From: Candidatus Tectimicrobiota bacterium
GTDB lineage: Bacteria; JACPUC01
Assembly (NCBI GenBank): GCA_016192455.1
Contig: JACPUC010000008.1
Span: 270,297 to 334,296, forward strand
DNA length: 64,000 nucleotides
Reading direction: 5' to 3'
A model generated the notes under the pieces. It saw only the letters and a list, made by a program, of their open reading frames with translations, ran no database searches and had not been told where the DNA came from. Shown here piece by piece: positions 43,003-52,194 of this stretch. Positions within the stretch are counted from its first letter, which is position 1; the number at the start of each line of letters is the position of its first letter. The position numbers and the translations under genes were made by a program.

Positions 43003-43899
43003 GATCCGACCTGCAGCAGCCCGCACGACTCCTGGCGGGGAGGGGAGTGGGGCTGGAACGTGCTGGACTGTGGCACGGTGCAGCCGCGAGGTAAAGGGCA
43101 AAGCCAGCGCCGCCACAACTTCACCCTCATGCCGAGGAGTCGATCCTGTCGCTTCCCCGCCCCGATCCCTTCGCGGAGCCGCGGTGATTCCCTTCGCGGG
43201 CGACCCTGCGCCGGGGGGCGCCAGGCGGACGCGGTCGCTGTTTCGAACGGGCCTCCACTTCGGCTTCAAGAGAGCAAGGGGCCCGGCCGACCTGTCCCCC
43301 AGGCGGCTGCCCCAGCGGGAGTTCCGCCAGCCGCTGTCACTCGGCGAGGTCGTGGTCCCCTTCTGTTAAGCAGTTCACACAAGATCTGGTAAGGGTTTTG
43401 GCAGTTAACCACAATATACGCAAAGATCCCCCTGATTTCAGCCGCTAAGCCCGCCGCCACGCGAAACGCCACAGGATGCCAGGAATACGGCACAAGATTC
43501 AGGAAATCAACGTGTTCCGGTCTACCCCTGGATTCGACACGGTCCGTTCCGGCAACGGCTCGTACGGACGCCATGCAGGGAGGAGGTTAAGATTTTGGCT
43601 GCCACTATATCTTGTGCTGTCTTTCTGGCTCCTCTCCAATATCTTGTATTTTTCTCTTGACAACTTCGTTCTCTAGTGGAATCGTATGGCGAAGGTAAGT
43701 CCTGTCGGCAAGGGGCGGCAGGGCAGCAGCATGCAGGGGAGTCCAAGGTTCTGAGAAGCGGCATGTATGGCGCGCCTTCGTGTCACGCCGGGAACGCCAC
43801 AGCGACGGGGTGAGGGGCCGCGCGCGCGGCGGCATTCGCCACCGGGGCGCTTGGGCATCGAGGCAGGTCAGGAGGCTGGCATTGCAGGGGAGAGGAACG
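43003..43899. other. 897-bp intergenic region; no gene supported
   Basis: Short open frames here lack homology and coding character. The middle (about 43375-43690) is AT-richer. TTGACA at 43657-43662 is a possible -35, but the 17-nt-spaced -10 (AATCGT) is poor. The region could hold promoters for both the MFS gene (leftwards) and the regulator at 43900. Confidence 0.4.
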
Positions 43900-44559
43900 A
43901 TGAAGTTCAAGGAACGTATTCGCGAGCTTCGCACCGCATTGGGCCTCTCGCAGCGGCAGTTCGCCGAGGTGGCGGGGCTCAGCACCACGGCGATCTACTA
44001 CTACGAGTGTGGCCGGCGCATCCCGCGCGAGAAGAGCTTGCAGAAGATCATCTCCTCCTTCCACATCAGCCCGAAGAAGTTCTACAACGGGCTGCGCCTC
44101 CAGGAAGAGCGCCAGGGGCGCAAGATTTACATGGAGGCGGAGTGGCTGCGCTCGCTCTACGTGGATCAGGGCTTCACGGCAGCCCAGATCGCCCGCCTGC
44201 GGAGTTGCAGCAAGTCCGCCGTCCTCTCCAGGCTGCGGGAGTACAACATCGAGCGCCGGCCCCGCTTTGGCCGTTCCGGCCCGCAGAGGATTATGAGCCA
44301 TCCCGAGGTGGTGCAGGAGCTCTTGGCGAACCGCTTCGAGTGCCAGGAATGGTTGGGTCTCCTGCCGTCCACGGAGGCATGGGTGTTGACCCGCCGTCTC
44401 GGTCTCCTCGGCGAGCGGGTGCACACCCTGCAGGAGCTGGGCAATTCGTTGGGGCTGACGCGCGAGCGCATCCGCCAGATTCAGAACAGCGGCCTTGATC
44501 GTCTGCGCCGCCTGCACGTGACCGCCCCGACCTTCGTGCGCGCCGTCGCGGCTGGCTAG
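43900..44559 (+). CDS. Regulator fusing an XRE domain, a middle HTH and a sigma-70 region-4 domain
   Basis: The 219-aa protein begins at ATG 43900 behind a good GAGGA. Residues 5-60 are a Cro/CI-type HTH (RELRTALGLSQRQFAEVAGL, STTAIYYYECGRRIP). Residues 80-120 form a second helix-turn-helix (GFTAAQIARLRSCSKSAVLS). Residues 160-205 match sigma-70 region 4: WVLTRRLGL, HTLQELGNSLGLTRERIRQI, QNSGLDRLRRL. Region 2, which binds the -10 element, is absent, so it cannot be a normal sigma factor. It may bind -35-like sites or the RNA polymerase beta flap. No ligand domain is visible. Confidence 0.8.
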   Translation: MKFKERIRELRTALGLSQRQFAEVAGLSTTAIYYYECGRRIPREKSLQKIISSFHISPKKFYNGLRLQEERQGRKIYMEAEWLRSLYVDQGFTAAQIARLRSCSKSAVLSRLREYNIERRPRFGRSGPQRIMSHPEVVQELLANRFECQEWLGLLPSTEAWVLTRRLGLLGERVHTLQELGNSLGLTRERIRQIQNSGLDRLRRLHVTAPTFVRAVAAG

Positions 44560-44665
44560 CGGGACATCTGAAGCGTGCGTTGGCGGATTTGATCCGTTCC
44601 AGGTGGCGTTGGTAGGCTGGTTTCTTGTAGGGAAGCCTTGCTCCTCTCCACTTCTCACATCGGTT

Positions 44666-44697
44666 CCCTCTCTTCTTGGGAGAGGGGCCGGGGTGAG
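44666..44697. repeat. Dispersed intergenic palindrome-type repeat
   Basis: CCCTCTC (44666-44672) and GAGAGGG (44680-44686) form a stem around TTCTTGG and run into CCGGGGTGAGG. This composition matches a widespread REP-like intergenic element. The surrounding 44560-44807 holds no gene. Confidence 0.5.
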
Positions 44698-44807
44698 GTT
44701 TGGCCGGGGGGGCGCGGATTCGACGCCTCCCTGACATCCTGTCTCGCAGGCGAGGGATACGGTCTCCCCGGCGGTCTCTCGCCTTCGTCCCGGGGCGCGC
44801 CGCGCCA

Positions 44808-45761
44808 TCATTCCCTCCCCGCCTCTTGCCGCACAAATAGCTCGATTGCCGGCAGGGTCTCGAGCACCAGCTCGCCCACCACTTTGAGGCTCTTCAAGCT
44901 CAGCTTATCCAGGGTATCCTCGGCGGTGTGCCAGAACGGTCCCGGCTCCGTTGCCGCGCCGTACGAGAAGTCGATGAGGTCGACGGCGGGGATACCGGCC
45001 CGCCGGAAGGGGAGGTGGTCATCCTGAATGCTCGACTCCCGGCTGCTGAAGAACCCTTCCAACCGCAGGCGACGGGCGCTCTCCAGGAAGAGCCCGAGGA
45101 GCGCGGGTGAGGAGAACCCTTCCCGCAGGAGGTTGAGGTCACGGTCGCCGACGAGGTCCAGGATCACCGCGGCCTTGATCGCCGCCAGCCATCCCTCCTC
45201 CTCCCCCACCTCGATGAAATGCCGGCTGCCGTACAGTCCATCGACTGACGAGAAGTCCCGCAAGGCCTCTTCGCCATCGAAGAAGACAAAGAGCAGGGTC
45301 AAGCGCTGGGGCTTGGCGGCAAGCACGCGCGCCAGCTCCAGGAGCACCCCGACGCCCGATCCCCCATCATTGGCCCCCACAAAGGTGAAGGTGGAAAAGA
45401 GCTTCGTGTCGTAGTGGCAGGCCAGCACCAGGGCCGCCGGCTCCTCTCCCGCCAGGATGCCGACGATGTTGGTCATCTCCATCTCACCGAGCGGGGTCGC
45501 GGCGGTGAAACGCTGCAGCTCCACGCGCAGTCCCGCCGCCTCGAGCTGCTTCGCGAGGTACTCCTGGACTCGGCGCGACGCCGCCGTTCCGGGCGGATGC
45601 GGACCGAAGTCAACGAAACGCTTGACGTGCTCGTAGGCGCGCGCGGCATCGAAGCGGGGCGCAGCCGGGAGAAGCGTGGTGGGGGCGCTTTGCGCCGCGA
45701 GAGGAAGGACTACCAGCCAGCTCAGGAGCATGGGTGGGAGGAGGCGGAGACGACGACGCAC
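44808..45761 (-). CDS. M28-family peptidase / glutaminyl-peptide cyclotransferase-like protein
   Basis: The 317-aa exported protein has a signal peptide (LLPPMLLSWLVVLPLAAQSA, in part). Zinc-site and catalytic segments follow the M28 plan: LACHYDTKLF, GANDGGSGVGVLLELAR, FFDGEEALRDF and WHTAEDTLDKLS. The FDGEEA plus YGSRHF spacing and an Ile-rich central strand resemble glutaminyl cyclases (QPCT type) more than aminopeptidases. It would act in the periplasm, cyclising N-terminal Gln or trimming peptides. It is followed after a 236-bp gap by the XRE gene on the same strand. Confidence 0.85.
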   Translation of the reverse strand: MRRRLRLLPPMLLSWLVVLPLAAQSAPTTLLPAAPRFDAARAYEHVKRFVDFGPHPPGTAASRRVQEYLAKQLEAAGLRVELQRFTAATPLGEMEMTNIVGILAGEEPAALVLACHYDTKLFSTFTFVGANDGGSGVGVLLELARVLAAKPQRLTLLFVFFDGEEALRDFSSVDGLYGSRHFIEVGEEEGWLAAIKAAVILDLVGDRDLNLLREGFSSPALLGLFLESARRLRLEGFFSSRESSIQDDHLPFRRAGIPAVDLIDFSYGAATEPGPFWHTAEDTLDKLSLKSLKVVGELVLETLPAIELFVRQEAGRE

Positions 45762-45997
45762 GGTGAGAACTTACCGGAAGGGAAGAGGTGCGGCACGCTG
45801 TTCAGGTCTGCGTGGTCCTGCGCTTGCCCGCGCCAGCCAATCGTACGTGAAGTGCGCGGCTGTGGCAAGGAAGCTGCCTTCGCTCAGCTCGTCGGGAGCT
45901 TGGCACGAACCGCGGTGGGGTTCTCGAGCGTGCGACCGGGAGGGAGCCTTGGCGCCGCGATGGTCGGGAATCCGCCGCCGGAGCGCGCGGTCGGCGA

Positions 45998-46567
45998 TCA
46001 GACCCTTCTCACCTTGGCCAGCCAGCGACGCACGGTGGCGAGGCGGATGTTCGCCGGCAGCGCCTGAAGCGCGGTAACGAGATCGTAGAGCTCTTCATCG
46101 GCCTCGGCGCGCAAGACGATGGGAGCCGCGCTCTCCTGCTTGGAGCGTGGGAGCGGAGCGGCGCCGCCGCCGGCCGGCAGCGCCGTCCCCCGCGCAAGGG
46201 GCGCGCGCATCACATACTCGGATGGTTCCTCGCGCACGCCGCCTGAACGGGCAACAAAAGCCGCATCGACGAGGTAGCCCTCCACCCCCCGCAGCCCCGG
46301 CCCCTGGCGCGCGAGGCGCGCCGGAACACGCTCCTCCCACTGGATAGGCGCCTCCTCCTGGAAGCCGAGCAACCAGTCGGCACTGACGTCGAAGACGCTA
46401 CAGATCTTCTTCAGGAGATTGCGGCTCAACCCCTGCTTGCCCGATTCAATCACCGAGATGAAGGCGCGCGACATGCCAAGGCGCCGAGCAAACTCGGCCT
46501 GCGTGAGGCCGTGCCCTTGCCGCAGCAACCGCAGTCGAGCAGAAGGATTGCTTTTATTTGTTGACAT
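45998..46567 (-). CDS. XRE-family regulator
   Basis: The 189-aa protein has an N-terminal Cro/CI HTH at residues 10-65: LRLLRQGHGLTQAEFARRLGM, in part, SRAFISVIESGKQGLS and CSVFDVSADWLLGF. The rest is unlike known effector domains, with a Pro/Gly-rich linker and a short C-terminal helix (YDLVTALQALPANIRLATV). ATG 46567 starts MSTNKSNPS. The gene lies 1.1 kb from, and divergent to, the second XRE gene at 47690. Function unknown beyond DNA binding. Confidence 0.8.
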   Translation of the reverse strand: MSTNKSNPSARLRLLRQGHGLTQAEFARRLGMSRAFISVIESGKQGLSRNLLKKICSVFDVSADWLLGFQEEAPIQWEERVPARLARQGPGLRGVEGYLVDAAFVARSGGVREEPSEYVMRAPLARGTALPAGGGAAPLPRSKQESAAPIVLRAEADEELYDLVTALQALPANIRLATVRRWLAKVRRV

Positions 46568-47689
46568 CCTGTTGATCCACGCCTATCTTCAGGGTTGAGG
46601 CGGCGAACCGTGACGCCAAGGCGGTCCCGGGGCCGCGCCGGCTCTCTCCCGCCTCTGGGTCGCCGCCGGCGGCGCGGCAGGGCGTCGCCGCTGGCGGTCC
46701 CCTGCGGTCGGTCGCACGCTTCTCGCCTCGGCGGAGCGTTGCTGCTCGGCGTGCGCCTGAAGAACGCCGAACGCGCCTCGGCGCGTCGCCCGCGAGCGCA
46801 AGAGAGGTGAAACTCGCTGAGAAAACGACTTCGGCAAAGGCACCAACGTAGGTGTGATTCATTCACTCTGTGTAGAACGCTATAGGCGCCGTGTCAACAC
46901 CTCTTTGCAGAAATGCAAGGTGAGTGGCAGACAAGGAGCAAGGCAAGCATGACTGCGATCCCCGCGCGGGAGGGTGGCCGATCAAGGCGGCCGCCGCAAG
47001 TCGAAGCAGGGAGCCACGCGGAGCCAGGCGCCTGTCGCCTGCTCAGATCTCGCTGCAGCACGCCGATCCTCTTCGAACTGGAGATCGTTGCTTCACAACA
47101 AAGGATGACGATGATCATAAATCACAAACATCTTATTTCTGTATATCAAAAATAAGCGTTTTGCTTTTAACATGAGAGAAAATCGTGTCCACTGCCTGTC
47201 ACCCCATGCAGTGATCAAGGGAGAAAAAATTCGCCCCGGAAAGATCTTCAAGCTTCAAAAAGTCGTTGCAGAAAGTTCGACACTTTGCTAAATAGACTCT
47301 ATACTTGATTATACAAAGTACTGCTACTACTGGTTTGGTCTCATTCGGGACTGTGGTGGAGGGGAACAGGGAGGGCACTGTGGCGGCATGGGCGGTCGAG
47401 CTTTACCTCCCCCATTCCCTGCTGCCACTCATCGCCGGCCTGGAGGGGTCTTCGATGAGCTTTCATGGTGGCGCTGCACGCCACACCACGGCGTGGATCG
47501 CTGCCCCTGGCCGGGACGAAACCTGAAGTTCGAGACTCTACCATAAATCAGGCTGCTTTGGGCGGCAGCCTGGGCAGCGTAGACAGGCGGCCTGCTGGCG
47601 AAAGGAGCCAGAGGAGGCCAGAAGGGGTTATCCACAGCGAGCCCGTGGATCACCCGCTTCGTTCGACCATGACAGAGAAGGCGCTACCC
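46568..47689. other. 1.1-kb region between two divergent XRE genes, with promoter and hairpin
   Basis: No protein gene is supported. The right half is markedly AT-rich, unlike its surroundings. CTTATTT (47132-47138) pairs with AAATAAG (47150-47156), followed by CGTTTTGCTTTT, a weak terminator-like hairpin. At 47276-47305 TTCGAC, 18-nt spacer, TATACT is a plausible sigma70 promoter for the XRE/ImmA pair, giving a leader of about 380 nt. Confidence 0.5.
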
Positions 47690-48106
47690 ATGGACATCGG
47701 TTCATTCATTCGCATGCACAGGAAACGACTCGACTTGACGCAGGAAGATATCGCCCGGGCGCTCGGCTACGACAACTACCAGATGATCTCCAATATCGAG
47801 CGCGGCATCGCCTCGCTGCCAAAGTTCAAGGTGCCGAAACTCGCTGAAATCCTGCAGGTGGCGGAGGCGGACATCCTGGACACCAGCTTCAAGGGACGGA
47901 AGCTCGGTGAGAACCGCGATATCCGGGTGCTCTTCGAGCGCGGCATGAACCAGCGCAAGTCAGCCATGTCCGTCGTGATTGACAAGGAGGATGAACCCGA
48001 GTTATACCGCATTATCACCAGGGTGCGAAACTCGAAGGTGCGGGACAAGTTCATCTCCATCGCCAATACCCTGCTTGACCTTGAACCGGAAGAGCGGCAG
48101 AACTAG
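47690..48106 (+). CDS. XRE-family regulator paired with an ImmA/IrrE peptidase
   Basis: The 138-aa protein is a Cro/CI HTH at residues 3-60 (IGSFIRMHRKRLDLTQEDIARALGY, in part; NYQMISNIERGIASLP; LAEILQVAEADIL) with a C-terminal region of unknown fold. ATG 47690 has AAGG 8 nt upstream; an earlier ATG at 47669 has none. The ImmA/IrrE-like peptidase follows after 67 nt in the same direction. In ICEBs1 and Deinococcus such pairs work as repressor plus repressor-cleaving protease. Confidence 0.85.
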   Translation: MDIGSFIRMHRKRLDLTQEDIARALGYDNYQMISNIERGIASLPKFKVPKLAEILQVAEADILDTSFKGRKLGENRDIRVLFERGMNQRKSAMSVVIDKEDEPELYRIITRVRNSKVRDKFISIANTLLDLEPEERQN

Positions 48107-48173
48107 CGCGCACGACGAGCGCTCGCGGACCTAGCCTACGGGGTGGGAGAGACGCCACCAAGGTAGTCGCCTG

Positions 48174-48743
48174 ATGTTGTCGCGCACGAACGAAATCATC
48201 AGAAGCGTCACCGAGATTCATCTCGCCACGCGCTTCACCGATCCGCCGTTCAGTGTGCGCGAGTTCTCGAAGTACTACCCCGCCTTTCAATTTCAGGCCT
48301 CCACCGACCTGCCGGCCGGCATCGACGGCCAGCTCGTCGTGCAGGACGGGCGCAACTACGTCTTTTTTCGCAAGGGACAGTCGCACGTCCGTAACCGCTT
48401 CACGATCTGTCACGAAGTCGGCCATGCCTTCCTGCACGTCGAGGAGGAGGCATTCAAGTGCGATGCGGTGGAACATCGCGGCCGCGACTACTTCCTCCAT
48501 CGTCCCATCAAGGAGCAGGAAGCCGACTTCTTCGCCGCGGAACTGCTCGTTCCACTCCCCATGCTGGATCGCTTCGTCCTCGATGATTTGAATACCGTGA
48601 AGGAGAAGGAACACCAAGAGCTTGTGCGGGTGCTGGCGGAGAAGTTCATGGTCTCCAAACCGTGCATGCAGCTCCGTCTGGAAGACCTCAACGACATTCG
48701 CCGCACCACTGCTGGGCGGGGCGTCTATCTGAAGCGAGCGTAA
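48174..48743 (+). CDS. ImmA/IrrE-family metallopeptidase
   Basis: The 189-aa protein has the zinc-peptidase motif HEVGH (H80, E81, H84) followed by AFLHVEEEA and the downstream glutamate region EQEADFFAAELLVP, the COG2856/M78 pattern. NYVFFRKGQSHVRNRFTICHEVGH, in part, is the usual lead-in. Members cleave cognate XRE repressors in response to DNA damage or signals. The XRE gene directly upstream is the likely substrate. No integrase or conjugation gene is nearby, so this may be a standalone stress switch or toxin-antitoxin-like pair. Confidence 0.9.
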   Translation: MLSRTNEIIRSVTEIHLATRFTDPPFSVREFSKYYPAFQFQASTDLPAGIDGQLVVQDGRNYVFFRKGQSHVRNRFTICHEVGHAFLHVEEEAFKCDAVEHRGRDYFLHRPIKEQEADFFAAELLVPLPMLDRFVLDDLNTVKEKEHQELVRVLAEKFMVSKPCMQLRLEDLNDIRRTTAGRGVYLKRA

Positions 48744-48919
48744 CGCCCGCGTCCCGCCGGCAGGGCGCGAGCTGCAACGGGGCGACCGGCGACCCCGCGG
48801 CTGCCTGCCGCCGGCGAGCTCCCGCCTTCGGCTTTACGGCGCCGGCATCCTGGCCGCGGCCCGTGGAGCACGCGGCTGCCGCGCCGCGCTTCACGGCACG
48901 CCCCCGGTCCCTCCTTCAG

Positions 48920-50098
48920 CTATTCCATCCTCCCGATCACTCCCTGCTCGATGAGGTCGGCGATCTCCCCCTCCTGGTAGCCGAGCTCGCGCAGCAAGCT
49001 CTCGGAATGCGCCCCGCGAGGCGGAGGCGGGGTGTCGGTTAGGCGTTGCGCCCCGGTGACGCGCAGGGGCGACCCCACCTGGATGGACCCCGGAACCACG
49101 TCCGCGCGCCCCATGCCGCGCGCCGCCACCTGCGGATCGGCAAGGACCTCGTCGAGCCGCCGCACCGACCCCCAGGCCACCTCCCGACCGGCCAGCAAGG
49201 CTTCCCATTCCGCCAGCGTGCGGCTGGCCATGAGCGCCTCGAGGCGCTCCCGCAGCTCCGGGTGCTCGTGCAGGGGGGTGAATTGCGCCTCAATGAGGTC
49301 GGGGCGCTCCACCAGGGTGCAGAAGGCGCGCCAGAACTTCTCCTCCAGGTTGCCCAGGGTGAGGAAGCGGCCGTCCTTGGTGCGATAGACGTTGTAGCAG
49401 GGGGCGCCGCCGGTGAAGTGTCCGCTTCCCCGCTGCGGCATCTCGCCGCTGGCGAGCAAGCGCTCGAGGTGGAACCCGAGCATGGCGACGACGCAATCGA
49501 GCATGGCGACGTCGACGTAGCAGCCCCGCCCGGTGCGCTCCCGCTGCAGCAAGCCGATCAGCAAGCCGATGCAGGCCATCATGCCGCCGGCCAGGTCGGC
49601 GGTCAGCACGCCGGGGATAACGGGGGGGCCGTTGTGCGGGCCGTTCAAATCGAGGGCGCCGCCGAAGGCCATGTAGTTGACATCATGCCCCACCCAGGTG
49701 CGGTAGGGCCCCTCCTGCCCGTAGCCGCTGAGCGAGCAGTAGACGAGCTGCGGGTTCAGGCGATGCAGCTCCTCCACCCCAAGCCCAAGCTGGGCCATGA
49801 CCCCGGGGCGGAACCCCTCCAGCAGCCCCTGCGCCGTCGCCGCCAGGCGCCGAAACGCCTCCCGTCCGGCCGGCGCCTTCAGATTGATCATCAGGCTCTT
49901 CTTGTTGCGATGCACCGAGTAGGGGGGGGCGAAGCCGCCCAGCTCAGGGCGCGGGGTGCGCAGAGGATTGGTGCCCTGGAGGTCTTCGATCATGATGACC
50001 TCGGCGCCATGGTCGGCGAGCAGCCAGGTGCCGAACGGACCCGGCAGGTGGCGGCAGAGATCGATGATTCGCAGACCGTTCAGCATCGAAAGCGGCAT
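48920..50098 (-). CDS. CaiB/BaiF-family CoA transferase
   Basis: The 392-aa class-III CoA-transferase has GLRIIDLCRHLPGPFGTWLLADHGAEV, in part, NKKSLMINLKAPAG, and a catalytic-region aspartate in YVDVAMLDCVVAM. TGRGCYVDVAM is characteristic of CaiB/AMACR-like enzymes that move CoA between carboxylic acids or racemise 2-methylacyl-CoA. It is divergent from the AIR-synthase-like gene with a 294-bp gap. The substrate cannot be read from sequence; neighbours include other CoA-ester enzymes only at a distance. Confidence 0.9.
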   Translation of the reverse strand: MPLSMLNGLRIIDLCRHLPGPFGTWLLADHGAEVIMIEDLQGTNPLRTPRPELGGFAPPYSVHRNKKSLMINLKAPAGREAFRRLAATAQGLLEGFRPGVMAQLGLGVEELHRLNPQLVYCSLSGYGQEGPYRTWVGHDVNYMAFGGALDLNGPHNGPPVIPGVLTADLAGGMMACIGLLIGLLQRERTGRGCYVDVAMLDCVVAMLGFHLERLLASGEMPQRGSGHFTGGAPCYNVYRTKDGRFLTLGNLEEKFWRAFCTLVERPDLIEAQFTPLHEHPELRERLEALMASRTLAEWEALLAGREVAWGSVRRLDEVLADPQVAARGMGRADVVPGSIQVGSPLRVTGAQRLTDTPPPPRGAHSESLLRELGYQEGEIADLIEQGVIGRME

Positions 50099-50392
50099 GG
50101 CATGCTCCCTCCGTCGTCATGGGGTGTCCGTCAGAAGGTTCAGGGGAACGCGGCGCATCTGGCATGGCGGCCCAACCCCGGCCCGTCGGCTGCGCGTTTG
50201 GCCCCGCGGCGACCTTGGCTGGGAGGCCCCGCCGCATCCTGCAAGCCGAGGAGCGCCACGGCCTCCGGCCCCGCCATCCCATCCCGGCGCGTTGACGGGC
50301 GTTGCCAAAGCCAACTATACCGTAGCGAAGGGGACGGGAGCGCTCGTTCGTTGCGCTGCCGCCATAAGGTTCTCCCCTTGCGAGTCGGGGCG

Positions 50393-51514
50393 ATGTCCGA
50401 ACACGCTCATCAGCATGCCGCTGACCAAAAGCAGCCCCTCGAGCCCGCCACCCCGCGGCGCCCACGGAACGCGCCGGCGACGCTTCGGCCCGGGAAGCTG
50501 CCGCCGCGGCTCTTGGAGCGTCTCCTCGAGGAGTGCCCCACGCGGGGCGCCGGGGTCATCCTCGGCCCAGCCTATGGCGAGGACGCCGCGGTGCTCGAAT
50601 TCGGCGACCGCTGCCTGGTGGCCGCGGCGGACCCCGTGACGTTCGCCGCCGACGCGCTTGGCTACTACGCCGTGGTGGTGAACGCGAACGATATCGCCAC
50701 GCGCGGCGCAACCCCCCGCTGGTTCCTCGCCACCGTGCTCCTCCCCGCCACAGCCACCGAGGAGCTCGCCCGCTCGATCTTCCAGGATATCGGCCGGGCC
50801 TGCCGGGAGCTCGGTGTGCTGCTCGTGGGCGGCCACTCCGAGGTGGTGGCGGAGCTGCCGCAGGCGATCGTCGCCGGCCACATGCTCGGCGAAGTCTCCA
50901 GGGCGAACCTGCGCACCACCGCGGCAGCCCGCGCGGGAGACCTTCTCCTGCTGACGAAATCGTTTCCTCTCGAGGGCGCCGCCATCCTGGCCCGCGACTT
51001 CAAGGATCGCCTGCCGGCCGGAGCCTATCGGCAGGAGGAGCTCGCCCAGGCGGCGGCAGCCCTCTTCGAGCCGGGCATCTGCGTGGTGCGCGACGCGGCG
51101 GCGGCCCTGAAGGCAGGCGGCGTGCACGCTCTCCACGACCCCACGGAAGGCGGCCTGGCGGAGGGCATCTGGGAGCTGGCGACCGCCGCCGGCCTCGGAG
51201 CAGAGGTACGGGCCGCCTCCCTGCCGCTGCTCCCCGTCGCCCAGCGCATGTGCGCCGATCTCGGCCTGGAGCCACTCGGCCTGATCGCCTCGGGGTCGCT
51301 GCTGCTTGCCGTTGCCCCGGAGTCGGCGGCGGACGTCCTGCGGTCACTGCGCGAGAGCAGGGTTTCCGCTTGCGCGATCGGCCGTCTCAGCGCCGAGCCG
51401 GGAGTCGTCCTCCTCACCACGGAGGATGGTTCGCAACGGCCTCTGCCGCGCTTCCCCGTCGATGAGCTCGCCAGGCTCATCGCCGGGAACGATCCCTTGA
51501 CGCCACATCCGTAA
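50393..51514 (+). CDS. AIR-synthase/HypE-like protein
   Basis: The 373-aa protein has the two-domain fold of PurM/HypE/SelD relatives: GPAYGEDAAVLEFGDRCLV near residue 60, VVVNANDIATRGATPRWFL (the Asn-Asp-Ile motif), VGGHSEVVAELPQAIVAGHM, in part, and HDPTEGGLAEGIWELA. It lacks the Cys/Sec of SelD and the C-terminal cysteine of HypE. Proteins of this group are ATP-dependent, but the reaction is unknown for this branch. ATG 50393 fits the conserved start; a much longer in-frame extension upstream is antisense to the CoA-transferase gene and is rejected. Confidence 0.85.
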   Translation: MSEHAHQHAADQKQPLEPATPRRPRNAPATLRPGKLPPRLLERLLEECPTRGAGVILGPAYGEDAAVLEFGDRCLVAAADPVTFAADALGYYAVVVNANDIATRGATPRWFLATVLLPATATEELARSIFQDIGRACRELGVLLVGGHSEVVAELPQAIVAGHMLGEVSRANLRTTAAARAGDLLLLTKSFPLEGAAILARDFKDRLPAGAYRQEELAQAAAALFEPGICVVRDAAAALKAGGVHALHDPTEGGLAEGIWELATAAGLGAEVRAASLPLLPVAQRMCADLGLEPLGLIASGSLLLAVAPESAADVLRSLRESRVSACAIGRLSAEPGVVLLTTEDGSQRPLPRFPVDELARLIAGNDPLTPHP

Positions 51515-51644
51515 TTACCTACCTTCCTCCTGTTCGCTGCCACGCGAGCCTCCCCGCGAAGAACCTGAGGGACCGCCTCGCCTCGCCGGCAGCCTTTCTC
51601 CGCACCGCAACGTGATCTCCGCAGCCGGAGAGAAAGCATACCCC

Positions 51645-52061
51645 ATGAGCACACCGCAAGCTACCTTGCCAAGCATTGCACTGCTCAGCACGGACCTCTT
51701 CTTCGCCACGAAACTCCGCGCGGCGGCGGCGCGCCTCGAGCGGCCCCTGCGCGTGCTGGCGGACGCCGCCGAGCTCGGCGGGATGGAGCCTCCATGCCTT
51801 GTCCTCATTGACCTGGAGACGCCTGCTCTCGATATCGAGGCCTGCATTGAGGAGGCGCGACGGCACACCGGCACGGCTCCCCTCATCGCCTTCGGACGGC
51901 ACACCCACCGGGAGCAACTGGAGAGAGCCAAGGCCGCCGGCTGCGCCGAGGTGCTGACGCGCTCGGACTTCGTTGCGCAGCTTGGCGACATCCTGCGGCT
52001 GGCAGGCGCGGCGCCTTCCTCTCGTTCCGGAATGTCTGGGGAAAAGGCTTCTTCCTCGTAA
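51645..52061 (+). CDS. Receiver-like (pseudo-receiver) domain protein
   Basis: Small 138-aa protein with the secondary-structure rhythm of a CheY-like domain: IALLSTDLFFATKLRAAAARL, PCLVLIDLETPALD with the aspartate at the usual position, APLIAFGRHTHREQLERAKAAGCAEVLTR, in part. The paired N-terminal acidic residues and the lysine near the C-terminus of true receivers are not clear, so it may be a pseudo-receiver. It follows the AIR-like gene by about 130 nt, on the same strand. An earlier GTG start at 51612 is possible. No kinase is nearby. Confidence 0.65.
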   Translation: MSTPQATLPSIALLSTDLFFATKLRAAAARLERPLRVLADAAELGGMEPPCLVLIDLETPALDIEACIEEARRHTGTAPLIAFGRHTHREQLERAKAAGCAEVLTRSDFVAQLGDILRLAGAAPSSRSGMSGEKASSS

Positions 52062-52194
52062 CCCTGCGGGCGGGCCGAAGGCCGGAAAGGAGCTGGTGGC
52101 AGAGTAAGTGGCGCCCGAATGAGTGGGGCGAGAGCACCTTGCCCCCCTGGCTCTCCGCGCCCTTCTCGGACCCTCCCGCACCTCGCCGAGATCG

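Noticed and set aside
49046..50392. In-frame N-terminal extension of the AIR-synthase-like gene
   Set aside because: It is antisense to the CoA-transferase gene and has no domain character; the conserved protein starts at 50393.
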